Source: Limnobaculum allomyrinae (GTDB lineage Bacteria > Pseudomonadota > Gammaproteobacteria > Enterobacterales > Enterobacteriaceae). From it: 64,000 nucleotides of DNA. The stretch spans positions 1-64,000 of the forward strand of contig NZ_JADRCR010000001.1 of the NCBI RefSeq assembly GCF_016649425.1. Direction: 5' to 3'. The notes below the pieces were generated by a model. The model was not told where the DNA came from and did not search any database. It saw nothing but the letters and a program-made list of their open reading frames with translations. The position numbers and the translations under genes were made by a program. Below, one piece after another: positions 40,650 through 49,243 of this stretch; within the stretch, counting starts at the first letter, position 1; each line of letters opens with the position of its first letter.

Positions 40650-40988
40650 ATGAGTGAGAGTCATATTCGTTTCAACATGGTGGAAGACAATCTGGAACCC
40701 GAAGTCGTTACCAGTGAACTTCTGACGGTGATTGATGATTGGTTAAAACAGGAAGGGGCTTACACCACCGACGTTCAGCAGCAAATGCTGGAGTCACACG
40801 TCAAGGCAATGGTCCTGAGGGCTAAAACGGGTGAACCCCTGCCGGAAGTAGATAAATCCCTGTTTGATGAGATTTCTGCAGAGTCAATGGCATTGGCCGA
40901 GCGCGCAGTAAACGCGCTGCCGGGCTTACCGATTGAAGAAGCTTATCTGCTGTCGGTTCATTTTGAAATTGCGCGTTCAAACGCTTAA
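40650..40988 (+). CDS. single-PRD protein, EF_0829-like family
   Basis: 112 residues. The helical pattern (LLTVIDDWLKQEG, QQMLESHVKAMVLRA, ALPGLPIEEAYLLSVHFEIAR) fits a lone PTS-regulation domain, with histidines in SHVKAM and SVHFEIA at positions where PRDs are phosphorylated. From memory this is the PRD family found in front of the SFCGS gene in Enterococcus and Aeromonas. It has no DNA-binding domain, so it may sense phosphorylation by protein contact. First gene of an eight-gene operon; the next gene starts 20 bases after the stop. Confidence 0.7.
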   Translation: MSESHIRFNMVEDNLEPEVVTSELLTVIDDWLKQEGAYTTDVQQQMLESHVKAMVLRAKTGEPLPEVDKSLFDEISAESMALAERAVNALPGLPIEEAYLLSVHFEIARSNA

Positions 40989-41008
40989 TCCTATTGGAGA
41001 TAGAACAC

Positions 41009-41374
41009 ATGAAACAAATCGTAGTCGTGATTGGTGACCGTTTAGGTAAAGGACAAAAAGTTGCCGCTGGTGTTGAAGCTGCCGGTGGTAAAGCCATCGT
41101 TATTCCTGGCGTAGCCGCAGATATGAAACTGGGCGATGTGATGAATGCAGAGCAGGGCGATATCGGAATCTCTTTCTGCGGAAGCGGTGGTGCCGGTGCT
41201 ATTACTGCTCAAAACAAATATGGCTACAAAGTGCGTCACGGTATGCGTTCTGTGGAAGAGGGTGAAACCGCTATTGCTGATGGTTGCACCGTACTGGGCT
41301 TTGGTTTTATGGATAAAGAAGAGCTGGGTGAGCGTTTAGTTAAAGCATTTAATAAAAAATACGGCAACGCATAA
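41009..41374 (+). CDS. glycine-rich SFCGS-family protein
   Basis: 121 residues from the ATG at 41009 (MKQIVVVIGDRLGKGQ); TTGGAG lies upstream. The family signature SFCGSGGAGA occupies residues 55-64 with Cys57. The fold looks like a small alpha/beta domain. The C-G-S-G loop resembles the phospho-cysteine loop of PTS EIIB proteins, which is the basis for suspecting a transport or phospho-relay role; no function is established. Stop overlaps the next start (TAATG). Confidence 0.8.
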   Translation: MKQIVVVIGDRLGKGQKVAAGVEAAGGKAIVIPGVAADMKLGDVMNAEQGDIGISFCGSGGAGAITAQNKYGYKVRHGMRSVEEGETAIADGCTVLGFGFMDKEELGERLVKAFNKKYGNA

Positions 41375-41670
41375 TGAAAGAGCATCTTAAAACATCGGTT
41401 CGCGTCAGCGGTAAGGGCGACACTAAACAAAAAGCCATCGCTGATGCATTGAACTCCGTACAACGTACGGTTCTGAAAGAGAGCACCAACATCATTTTGC
41501 GTATCGAACCTCAAGATGTAGAAATCGTTAACGCCACGGTGAAAGTGAGTAACGAGAAGTTCCTGTTTTTCTTTCTGCCGCGTAAACGTGAATTCTACTC
41601 TGTTGTTTTAGATGTAGCTTTAGATGTGACCTTGCTGAATGTTCAAGAGATACATTTCGAGCCGGTTTAA
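41374..41670 (+). CDS. DUF4312-like protein
   Basis: 98 residues, soluble, starting MKEHLKTSVRVSGKGDTKQK. Includes VQRTVLKESTNIILRIEP and the hydrophobic patch FLFFFLPRKREFYSVVL, then an acidic end. It always travels, as far as I recall, with the SFCGS and DUF4310/4311 genes. Function unknown; the beta-rich, double-ended pattern could be a small partner of the membrane proteins that follow. Confidence 0.75.
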   Translation: MKEHLKTSVRVSGKGDTKQKAIADALNSVQRTVLKESTNIILRIEPQDVEIVNATVKVSNEKFLFFFLPRKREFYSVVLDVALDVTLLNVQEIHFEPV

Positions 41671-41702
41671 CGACCGGCAGAAATGTTTTAGAGGAAAAAC
41701 AA

Positions 41703-42500
41703 ATGGATGCAAATACCACTGTTTCTGTTTTTGAGATACTGATAAAGTCCCTGATTATCGGTGGTCTCTGCGGTTTCGGCCTGGGTGCCGGCGCTGCTCG
41801 TATGTTCCATGCTCCAACGGTTCAAGGAATGGGTGCATTCCGTACCCTGGGCGAGCTGAACTCCTGTGAAGGGGATCCAGCTTCTCACTTCTCTTTTGGT
41901 TTAGGTTTCTTCTTTAACGCCTGGGCATCATCTGTTGCCGCGGGTGCGTTTACTCAAGACGTTGACCACCGCATCATTCCTAACTGGGGTGCTGCTGCAC
42001 TGATGATCAAAAACCGCAACGTGACTGAAACACTGCATAACCCAAGAAAAATGGCGATTGCCTGTGGGATTATCGGTGCGCTGGTGGTTGCCTTCCTGAA
42101 TACTACGGCTTCTGCGGTTCCTGCATCTTTGCAAACCACTGCGACTAACGTACTGGTTCCTGCGGCTAACCTGCTGGTTAATACCGTGATGCCAGTTATT
42201 TTCTGGCTGGCTGCCATGGATGCGGGTCGTCGTTCTGGTTTCTGGGCAACCCTGTTTGGTGGTTGTGCTCAGTTAATCATGGGTAACGCTATTCCTGGTT
42301 TAGTGCTTGGTATCCTGATTGGTAAAGGCGTTGATGACAACGGCTGGAACAAAATTACTCGTACTATGATGATCGCAGTGATTCTGCTGTTCGTCCTGAG
42401 TGGTTTCTTCCGTGGCTTCGACGTTAAGTTGCTGCAGTCTTTCGCCTTAGGTGTACCAGACTGGTTACAGCACGTCCATAACGTATTAAGCGGTAAATAA
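41703..42500 (+). CDS. DUF4311-like integral membrane protein
   Basis: 265 residues with about six or seven hydrophobic segments (near 12-32, 66-85, 115-135, 145-170, 178-205, 222-240). A conserved loop follows the first helix (ARMFHAPTVQGMGAFRTLGE, then CEGDPASHFSFG), dense in residues that could bind a substrate. Likely one half of a permease with the DUF4310-like protein. AGAGGA precedes the ATG. Not similar to any transporter family I know well. Confidence 0.78.
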   Translation: MDANTTVSVFEILIKSLIIGGLCGFGLGAGAARMFHAPTVQGMGAFRTLGELNSCEGDPASHFSFGLGFFFNAWASSVAAGAFTQDVDHRIIPNWGAAALMIKNRNVTETLHNPRKMAIACGIIGALVVAFLNTTASAVPASLQTTATNVLVPAANLLVNTVMPVIFWLAAMDAGRRSGFWATLFGGCAQLIMGNAIPGLVLGILIGKGVDDNGWNKITRTMMIAVILLFVLSGFFRGFDVKLLQSFALGVPDWLQHVHNVLSGK

Positions 42501-42599
42501 TTAAGTCGAATGAGCTCCTCGGTGTGTGGCAATGAGGAACCGGCTCTCTCGGTCATCATATAAATCAACGACAGTAAATGTAATTACCAGGACTTGATG

Positions 42600-43250
42600 A
42601 TGAATACAGAATTGAAAAGTGATTTTTGGTACGCAGAGTGGACATTCCCTCTGTTTGTAGGATTGTTGTCTGCCGGTGTATTCGCCGGTACACATATGTA
42701 CGTGGTACACGGCTTTGGTGCTTTTAACGAAGTGGCATTCGTTGCCATGTTACGTTCAGGTATTGATACCGGGGTTTATGGGGCAGTTGCGGCCTTTGGT
42801 GCCAGCTTCCTGTTTGCGCGGATTATCGAAGGCTCTCTGGTCGGTATTCTGGATATCGGTGGTGCGATTCAGACGGGTTTAGGTCTGGGGGTTCCGGCAC
42901 TGTTACTGGCCGGTGGTTTCGACTTCCTGGTGACTAACTTCTACGCTTCGCTGGTTACCGGCATGGTGTTAGGGGTAATGGTAGGTTTACTGATTATTCT
43001 GGCGCGTAAATTTACCGTAGGACAAGGTAACTCTACCTTTGGTGCAGACGTGATGATGGGTGCAGGTAACACCTCCGGTCGTTTCCTTGGCCCTTTGATT
43101 ATCCTTGCTGCCATGGCTGCATCTATTCCAATCGGTATTGGTTCTTTGATTGGTGCGCTGATCTTCTATGTATGGAAAAAACCGGTTGCGGGTGGTGCGA
43201 TTCTGGGCGCCATGGTGTTCGGTTATTTCTTCCCGCTGGTAGCAGCATAA
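42600..43250 (+). CDS. DUF4310-like integral membrane protein
   Basis: 216 residues with five or six hydrophobic segments. The loop MYVVHGFGAFNEVAFVAMLR echoes the MFHAPTVQGMGAFRTLGE loop of the preceding protein, hinting that the two are distant paralogues. ATG at 42600 has CAGGA seven bases upstream; the ATG at 42597 is also possible. A 99-base gap with a weak hairpin separates it from the previous gene. Confidence 0.75.
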   Translation: MNTELKSDFWYAEWTFPLFVGLLSAGVFAGTHMYVVHGFGAFNEVAFVAMLRSGIDTGVYGAVAAFGASFLFARIIEGSLVGILDIGGAIQTGLGLGVPALLLAGGFDFLVTNFYASLVTGMVLGVMVGLLIILARKFTVGQGNSTFGADVMMGAGNTSGRFLGPLIILAAMAASIPIGIGSLIGALIFYVWKKPVAGGAILGAMVFGYFFPLVAA

Positions 43251-43279
43251 GTCATAGTTTTAATAAGTGAGCAGATATC

Positions 43280-44419
43280 ATGAACGATTTAATCATTAAG
43301 CAGGCAAAACTTATTAATGGCGACGTGGTGGACGTGGTCATTAATGAGGGGAAAATCCGTGAAATTGGTGCGTCAGTGGGTAACGGGCTGACGGCAAAGA
43401 AACAGATCGATCTCGACGGAAAATACTATATCAGTGCTGGCTGGATTGATGCTCACACCCATTGTTATCCGGCTTCCCCCATCTATTTTGATGAGCCGGA
43501 TTTAGCCGGTGCTGCCTGTGGTGTTACTACCATGATCGATGCAGGCAGCGTTGGTGCTGATGATGTCGACCATTTCTATTCTCTGGTGCAAAAGGCGAAG
43601 ACCAATGTTTATTCGTTTTTGAACATTGCCAGAATTGGCATCATTGCTCAAAACGAACTCTCAGATATGAGCAAAATTGACGACGAAAGCTTACAGAAGG
43701 CGATTAAACGCCATCCTGATTTCGTTGTGGGTATCAAAGCCCGAATGAGTAAGAGCGTGGTCGGTGAGAACGGCATTCTGCCGTTGATTCGCGCTAAAGA
43801 GATGCAAAAAGAGAGCGGTTTACCACTGATGGTACATATCGGTAATAACCCGCCTAATCTGGATGAAATTGCAGATTTACTGACCAAAGGTGACATTATC
43901 ACCCATTGCTTTAACGGCAAGCCAAACCGCATCCTCGATCAGGATGGTAACCTTAAACCGGCTATTCAACGTGCGTTAGCGCGCGGTGTGATCCTCGATG
44001 TAGGGCACGGTGGTGAGAGTTTTAGTTTTTCTGTTGCCGAACAGGCCATGAGAATTGGTACCTATCCTGACATTATCAGTTCAGATATCTATCACAAAAA
44101 CCGTATTAATGGCCCGGTATATAGCCTGGCGGCAGTAATGACTAAATTCCTGTGCATGGGTTTTAGTTTGAAACAGGTTCTTGATTGCGTCACGGTTAAA
44201 GCCGCAGATTTGCTTCATCTGAAAGGAAAAGGGCATCTGGACGTTGGCTATGACGGTGATGTGACGATTTTCGATATTAAAGATGAGCGAATCGAACTTT
44301 CTGATGCAGAAGGTCAGGTAAGAATCGGCACTCAAAAATTTATTCCTATCGCGGCGATTGTTGCGGGGGAAAGTATTGCAACTAAAGAAGGTGAGTCAGA
44401 ATATGCAATCAATTTATGA
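43280..44419 (+). CDS. amidohydrolase/deacetylase-family metallohydrolase
   Basis: 379 residues of the amidohydrolase superfamily. HxH motif DAHTHC with His59 and His61; VGIKARMSKS with Lys153, the probable carboxylated metal bridge; later histidines in LMVHIGN and THCFNG; and the catalytic aspartate in SSDIYH. Family relatives sit with DgaE/DgaF-like enzymes and are thought to remove acyl groups or open rings. Here a deacylase step before the ammonia lyase is the natural reading. Its end overlaps the next gene. Confidence 0.82.
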   Translation: MNDLIIKQAKLINGDVVDVVINEGKIREIGASVGNGLTAKKQIDLDGKYYISAGWIDAHTHCYPASPIYFDEPDLAGAACGVTTMIDAGSVGADDVDHFYSLVQKAKTNVYSFLNIARIGIIAQNELSDMSKIDDESLQKAIKRHPDFVVGIKARMSKSVVGENGILPLIRAKEMQKESGLPLMVHIGNNPPNLDEIADLLTKGDIITHCFNGKPNRILDQDGNLKPAIQRALARGVILDVGHGGESFSFSVAEQAMRIGTYPDIISSDIYHKNRINGPVYSLAAVMTKFLCMGFSLKQVLDCVTVKAADLLHLKGKGHLDVGYDGDVTIFDIKDERIELSDAEGQVRIGTQKFIPIAAIVAGESIATKEGESEYAINL

Positions 44420-45515
44420 GAAGTATCACTTAAAGAATGTGATTAATGCTTCAGGCAGAATGACCGCATTAGGTGTTTCTACCCCTAAACCCGAAGTGGT
44501 TGATGTGGTTTCTTACGGGCTGAACCAGTATTTTGAAATTAAAGATCTGGTCAATAAGACCGGCGAATATATTGCCAAACTGCTGGGTGTTGAAAATGCC
44601 GTAGTGGTGTCCTGTGCTTCTGCTGGTATTGCTCAGTCTGTTGCCGCGGTGATTGTGAAAGATGACAGCGATCTGCTGTTAAACCTGCACAGCTCCGATA
44701 AGGTTGTTCCTCGTGAAATCATTGTTCCTAAAGGGCACAACGTAAACTTTGGTGCGCCGGTTGATACTATGATTTCGCTGGGCGGCGGTAAAGTAATCGA
44801 AGCTGGTTTTGCCAATGAGTGCAGTGCAGCTCAGGTTGAAGCGAAAATTACGCCGCAAACTGCTGCTATTTTGTATATCAAATCTCACCATACGGTACAG
44901 AAAAGTATGCTAACGGTGACTGATGCCGCAGCGGTAGCTAAAAAACATAACTTACCTTTAATCGTTGACGCTGCAGCGGAAGAAGAACTGACCGCTTATT
45001 ACAATATGGGCGCGGACTTAGTTATCTACAGTGGTGCTAAAGCGATTGAAGGGCCAACCAGCGGTCTGGTGATTGGTAAAAAGCAATATGTTGAGTGGGT
45101 TAAGCAGCAAAGCAGCGGTATCGGCCGTGCAATGAAAGTAGGTAAAGAAGGTATTCTTGGTCTGACGCTGGCAATTGAACTCTATCTGACTGCGAAAAAA
45201 GAGACCGGTCAGGAAATGGTGGAAAAAATGACACCGTTTATTAATGACCTGAATGCGATTCCAGGCATCTCTGCCAGAGTGGTCTGGGACGCCGCCGGAC
45301 GCGATATCGCCAGAACGGAAATCTCCTTTGATGAGAAAGCCATTGGCAAGAATACATTCGAAATAATGAAACTGTTAAAGCAGGGCGATACCGCCATTTA
45401 TTTCCGCGAATACAAAGCGAATGAAGGCAAAGTTGAGGCTGATGTGCGTAGCGTATCCGCGCCGCAGTTAGATGTTATTTCTTCTTCTATTCGTAAATTG
45501 GTTACCGGAGCATAA
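44403..45515 (+). CDS. SelA-like PLP enzyme, DgaE-type ammonia lyase
   Basis: 370 residues from the ATG at 44403, inside the end of the preceding gene, with AGGTGAG nine bases upstream. Fold-type I PLP enzyme: YSGAKAIEGPTSG puts the Schiff-base lysine at 213, and LIVDAAAEEE carries the cofactor aspartate. Close in type to DgaE of Salmonella, which deaminates D-glucosaminate-6-phosphate to 2-keto-3-deoxy-6-phosphogluconate. It resembles SelA but has no tRNA-Sec context. Confidence 0.85.
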   Translation: MQSIYEKYHLKNVINASGRMTALGVSTPKPEVVDVVSYGLNQYFEIKDLVNKTGEYIAKLLGVENAVVVSCASAGIAQSVAAVIVKDDSDLLLNLHSSDKVVPREIIVPKGHNVNFGAPVDTMISLGGGKVIEAGFANECSAAQVEAKITPQTAAILYIKSHHTVQKSMLTVTDAAAVAKKHNLPLIVDAAAEEELTAYYNMGADLVIYSGAKAIEGPTSGLVIGKKQYVEWVKQQSSGIGRAMKVGKEGILGLTLAIELYLTAKKETGQEMVEKMTPFINDLNAIPGISARVVWDAAGRDIARTEISFDEKAIGKNTFEIMKLLKQGDTAIYFREYKANEGKVEADVRSVSAPQLDVISSSIRKLVTGA

Positions 45516-45518
45516 GTA

Positions 45519-46259
45519 ATGAAATTAAGTCCTAATTATTATAAAGATCGTGTTTGTCTTAACGTCCTGGCGGGTTCCAGAGAAAATGCCCGTGAAGTGT
45601 ATGCAGCAGCAGAAAAGCATGTGGTGGTTGGCGTACTGTCAAAAAACTATCCTGATTTGGCCAGCGCCATTGAAGATATGACTAAGTATGCCAATGATAT
45701 CGAAAATGCTGTTTCTGTTGGCCTGGGAGCAGGTGATCCTAACCAGTCAGACATGGTTTCTCAGATTTCAAAAGTTATTCAACCACAACACGTCAATCAG
45801 GTATTTACCGGCGCACCAGTCAGCCGTGCACTACTGGGCCAAAATGAAACCGTCGTGAACGCGCTGGTTTCACCAACGGGTAAAGTGGGTTGGGTTAAGA
45901 TTTCTACCGGCCCATTAAGTTCTACTTTCCCTGATGCAATCGTACCGGTTGAAACCGCGATTGCCATGCTGAAAGATATGGGTGCCAGTTCAATTAAATT
46001 CTTCAATATGCGTGGCCTGACTTATAAAGATGAGTTTGCTTACGTCGCTAAAGCCTGTGCTGAAAGTCACTTCTATCTGGAACCAACGGGTGGAATTGAT
46101 TTAGAAAACTTTGAAGAAATTATGCGAATCGCTCTGGACGCCGGTGTGGAAAAAATTATCCCACACATTTATAGTTCCATCATCGATTCTGAAACTGGCA
46201 ACACCCGCCCGGAAGATGTGAAAACATTACTGGCGATGGTGAAGAAGCTTGTTGGTTAA
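45519..46259 (+). CDS. 2-keto-3-deoxy-6-phosphogluconate aldolase-type protein (DgaF-like)
   Basis: 246 residues. Features VGLGAGDPNQSDMVSQ, TGAPVSRALLGQNE, VGWVKISTGPLS (Lys127), IKFFNMRGLTYKDEF and EPTGGIDLENFEE as in the DgaF family. The reaction would split the keto-deoxy sugar phosphate to pyruvate and glyceraldehyde-3-phosphate. It follows the PLP enzyme by three bases, so the two steps are co-expressed. Last gene of the operon. Confidence 0.85.
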   Translation: MKLSPNYYKDRVCLNVLAGSRENAREVYAAAEKHVVVGVLSKNYPDLASAIEDMTKYANDIENAVSVGLGAGDPNQSDMVSQISKVIQPQHVNQVFTGAPVSRALLGQNETVVNALVSPTGKVGWVKISTGPLSSTFPDAIVPVETAIAMLKDMGASSIKFFNMRGLTYKDEFAYVAKACAESHFYLEPTGGIDLENFEEIMRIALDAGVEKIIPHIYSSIIDSETGNTRPEDVKTLLAMVKKLVG

Positions 46260-46340
46260 GATTGTAATCTTTGTATGATAGAAGCCTTTCTGTACAGAAA
46301 AGCTTCAGAGTACTAAAAAGTTACTTTAATCAGCAGTAGA

Positions 46341-46447
46341 GAATATTCCGGCCGTAAATGCATTGTGCTTATTTAAAGTTCATGCCCGGCCGGAAAAGAT
46401 TAAAAACCTTCGTACTTAGCTTTTGAGCGCGTCGGGCCTAGCCGGGC
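46341..46447 (-). repeat. dispersed CCGGCC-palindrome repeat, copy 3
   Basis: Inverted orientation. GAATATTCCGGCCGTAAA at 46341, a stem to GCCCGGCCGGAAAAG, then GTACTTAGC and CGCGTCGGGCCTAGCC. Reverse-complemented it shows the same boxes as copies 1 and 2, with a few extra bases between GTAC and CCGGCC. Confidence 0.82.
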
Positions 46448-46460
46448 TACGGGCAGTTAT

Positions 46461-46546
46461 GAAACACCTTGCGGTGTTTCACCCTTAGGGGTCAGCGCAA
46501 GCGCTGTTCAAACAGGCTTTGCCTGTTTGTCGTTGGCTTACGCCAA
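46461..46546. repeat. hairpin array next to repeat copy 3
   Basis: Five back-to-back hairpins: GAAACACC-TTGC-GGTGTTTC (46461-46480), ACCC-TTAG-GGGT (46481-46492), CAGCG-CAAG-CGCTG (46493-46506), CAAACAGGC-TTT-GCCTGTTTG (46509-46529), TTGGC-TTAC-GCCAA (46533-46546). They follow each other with 0-3 bases between. No gene. Confidence 0.8.
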
Positions 46547-46665
46547 GTCGACCCCCACGCCCGTCTCTCCTGACGATTAACTTTTTAGTCTTTGCTACCT
46601 TGAAGCTTCTTATTCAGAAAGGCTAGTTATTGGTTTTATTTTTATTCTAAGCAAAAGGCCTATTC

Positions 46666-48603
46666 GTGACGTTATTTCCCTATCAGCGACTTGCTTATCT
46701 ATTTGATGCCATTCAGTCTGAAACCCTGCCACAAGAGGAGCTGGCTAAACGTTTTGATGTATCAACACGAACGATTCGTACTGATGTAGCGGTTTTAAAT
46801 GATGTTCTGGCCAGTTATGGCGCAAGCGTAACTTATGAAAGAGGATTAGGTTATCGTCTGAAAGTGGATGACCCACAGGCTTTTGCCGCATTACCGATGC
46901 AGAAATATCAGGTGAAAAGCATCCCGCGCACGGCAAAAGAGCGGGTAGATGCGTTGCTATTGAAGTTTTTGATGGCGTCTTTACCGATTAAGCTGGATGA
47001 CATCGCCGAAGAATGGTTTGTCAGTCGGGGAACGCTACAACATGATATGACGTCGGTAAGGGAACAGTTAAGTAAATATCAGTTAACGCTGGATACCGTA
47101 CCTCGCCAGGGGATTAAACTGGCGGGGGGCGAGTCGGCTATTCGCGCCTGTATTACCGATATTTTATGGCATCAGTTTTCTATGGAAAACGAACGCTCGC
47201 TGAATAACTTTAAGCAAGAAATTCTGGCCAATATCGATCTAACCTATATTGAAAAAGTGCTGCAAAACAGCGTTAATCGCTTTGATATTCGCCTGACTAA
47301 TGAAGGGCGTCAGTATCTGATTATTAACTGTGCTGTCTCTATTTTACGTATTACTCGCGGTCATGAAATTGTTAGCTATGACGCTGACGGTATTGATGGC
47401 GTGATTAGAAGCACCGCCAGTGAAATCTCTAAAGGTTTCGTCTATTTTCTGGGAAATGATGTTTCATTTGCTGAAGAGGAGTATCTGAGTGTACAGATCT
47501 CTGCCCGGCGTATTCCTAATAACGTCGCTTCGGCGGAACCAGAGAGTGAAAGTAACAGTGATGAGTTAGTGGATTATATCCTTAGCTATATCAATGACTC
47601 TTATAATTACGATTTACGTAATGATACCAAGCTAAAAACCGATCTCTCGACTCATCTGGCGGCAATGTTGACTCGTGTACGCTATCAAATTAATAGCAAA
47701 AACCCGCTGCTGTCAGATATTAAACAATATTATCCCTTCGCCTATGACGTTACGCTGAGTGCAATGGCTAATGTTGAACATAAACTGCCTTATCCTATCA
47801 GTGAAGATGAACTGGGATATTTAGCGGTACATATTGGTGTTGGCCTGGAACGGAATTACAGTGTGGGATATACCCGCCATCCTCACGCTTTAGTGGTGAC
47901 GGATTCTGGTAATTCTACCGTCAGAATGATTGAAGCTAAAATCGTACGGGAGTTCCCTCAGCTTAAGTTAAGTCGGGTCATCGACCTGCAAGAGTACGAA
48001 GGACTGGTGTCAGTGGATGAGGATTTTGTTATCACCACCGTCAGGCTAACGGAAAAAGATAAACCGATTGTGAAAATAGCCCCATTTCCAACGCCATATC
48101 AGTTGGAACAGGTAGGGCGACTGGCCATGATAGATCGAACCAAGCCTTATATTCTTGAGCGTTTCTTTGATGAACGACACTTTATGATTGTTAAAGGTAA
48201 AATGACTCAGGAAGCCTTGTTTAAGCGTGTGTGTAAAAAGCTTGAGGCTGATGGGTATATTACCAAGGAGTTTTATCCTTCATTAGTTGAACGGGAATCT
48301 ATTGTTTCAACGCTATTGGGTGAGGGGATTGCCTTACCACACTCGCTGGGTCTGCTGGCTAATAAAACCGTGGTCGTTACTATACTGGCACCCAATGGTA
48401 TTGAGTGGAACAAAGATAAGAAAGAGACCGCGAATGTGATATTTCTGCTGGCAATCAGCAAGGCTGAGTATGAGGAAGCGATGGCAATTTATGATTTATT
48501 TGTCACCTTTGTGCGAGAAAAGGCGACTAAAAGACTACTAAATAGTAAAAGTTTTAATGATTTTCAGGTGATTGCAAAAGATAGCCTTGGTCGAAGCGCA
48601 TAG
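46666..48603 (+). CDS. BglG/MtlR-type PRD regulator with EIIA domain
   Basis: 645 residues. Residues 1-70 are an HTH (LAKRFDVSTRTIRTDVAVLN); a second HTH lies at about 85-155 (AEEWFVSRGTLQHDM). Two PRDs follow (about 190-290 and 300-410, the second with STHLAAML and LAVHIGVGLE). An EIIB-like domain starts at HALVVTDSGNSTVRMI but lacks the phospho-cysteine. The C-terminal EIIA-like domain has GIALPHS with His559. Such proteins are DNA-binding activators whose activity is set by PTS phosphorylation. GTG start at 46666 with AAGG upstream. Likely controls the operon before it and perhaps the genes after it. Confidence 0.82.
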   Translation: MTLFPYQRLAYLFDAIQSETLPQEELAKRFDVSTRTIRTDVAVLNDVLASYGASVTYERGLGYRLKVDDPQAFAALPMQKYQVKSIPRTAKERVDALLLKFLMASLPIKLDDIAEEWFVSRGTLQHDMTSVREQLSKYQLTLDTVPRQGIKLAGGESAIRACITDILWHQFSMENERSLNNFKQEILANIDLTYIEKVLQNSVNRFDIRLTNEGRQYLIINCAVSILRITRGHEIVSYDADGIDGVIRSTASEISKGFVYFLGNDVSFAEEEYLSVQISARRIPNNVASAEPESESNSDELVDYILSYINDSYNYDLRNDTKLKTDLSTHLAAMLTRVRYQINSKNPLLSDIKQYYPFAYDVTLSAMANVEHKLPYPISEDELGYLAVHIGVGLERNYSVGYTRHPHALVVTDSGNSTVRMIEAKIVREFPQLKLSRVIDLQEYEGLVSVDEDFVITTVRLTEKDKPIVKIAPFPTPYQLEQVGRLAMIDRTKPYILERFFDERHFMIVKGKMTQEALFKRVCKKLEADGYITKEFYPSLVERESIVSTLLGEGIALPHSLGLLANKTVVVTILAPNGIEWNKDKKETANVIFLLAISKAEYEEAMAIYDLFVTFVREKATKRLLNSKSFNDFQVIAKDSLGRSA

Positions 48604-49243
48604 CGTTACCGTACTTATTATTAAAAGTGTGTGATAATAGTGTCGGATCAGTTAAGTAACGGTATGATTAACTAATTCTTTTAATTACGAATGTTATGCC
48701 ATTTATTTGTAATTTGAATAGTATTAATAATGATTCCTGATAATAGAATAAACCCTGATAACATAATGGTTATTGCAGGTTTCACTTCGCTTCTGTTAAT
48801 TCGTTGGCAAAAATCAAAATCAATAATGCTGTAAAATTGTACACAATCCCATCATGGTGGCTATTTCCGGATAGTAAAAAATCAAATGTTATAGACATGT
48901 TGTAGCCTTCAATCAAGACATAATCAGGCGATATTTATATTTTTAATATTAAATTACAGATGGTTAATAATAAATGATAACCACGCTTACATTATTCAAA
49001 ATAAGGTAATCATTTACATCTTTGATACACATACTCTTTTTAGTTATTCAATTTCTTTTTTTTTGACATCCATCAACGATATCAACGGGTCAGTTGCTAT
49101 AGTGCAGTAGTGCGGAAATAGAATTTTGAGATTATAGTTTATTTGTACCAAGTCTTAGGTAATTATAGTTCTGATATATTTGTAATTAAGTGTGGAAGCA
49201 ATCAAGCGATTGCAATTTTAATAAAGCAGATGGTGAGTATAAT
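48604..49243. other. promoter region of the transporter/amidohydrolase pair
   Basis: 640 AT-rich bases, no believable gene. GGTTA (48962-48966) and TAACC (48978-48982) form a candidate operator. AGTGCGGAAATAG near 49110 loosely resembles the complement of the CCACTT boxes upstream of the 40650 operon. No terminator hairpin was found for the regulator gene. Confidence 0.4.

Noticed and set aside
44403-45515. Selenocysteine synthase SelA
   Set aside because: The protein is SelA-like in fold only; operon partners are an aldolase and amidohydrolase, and no selB or tRNA-Sec is present.
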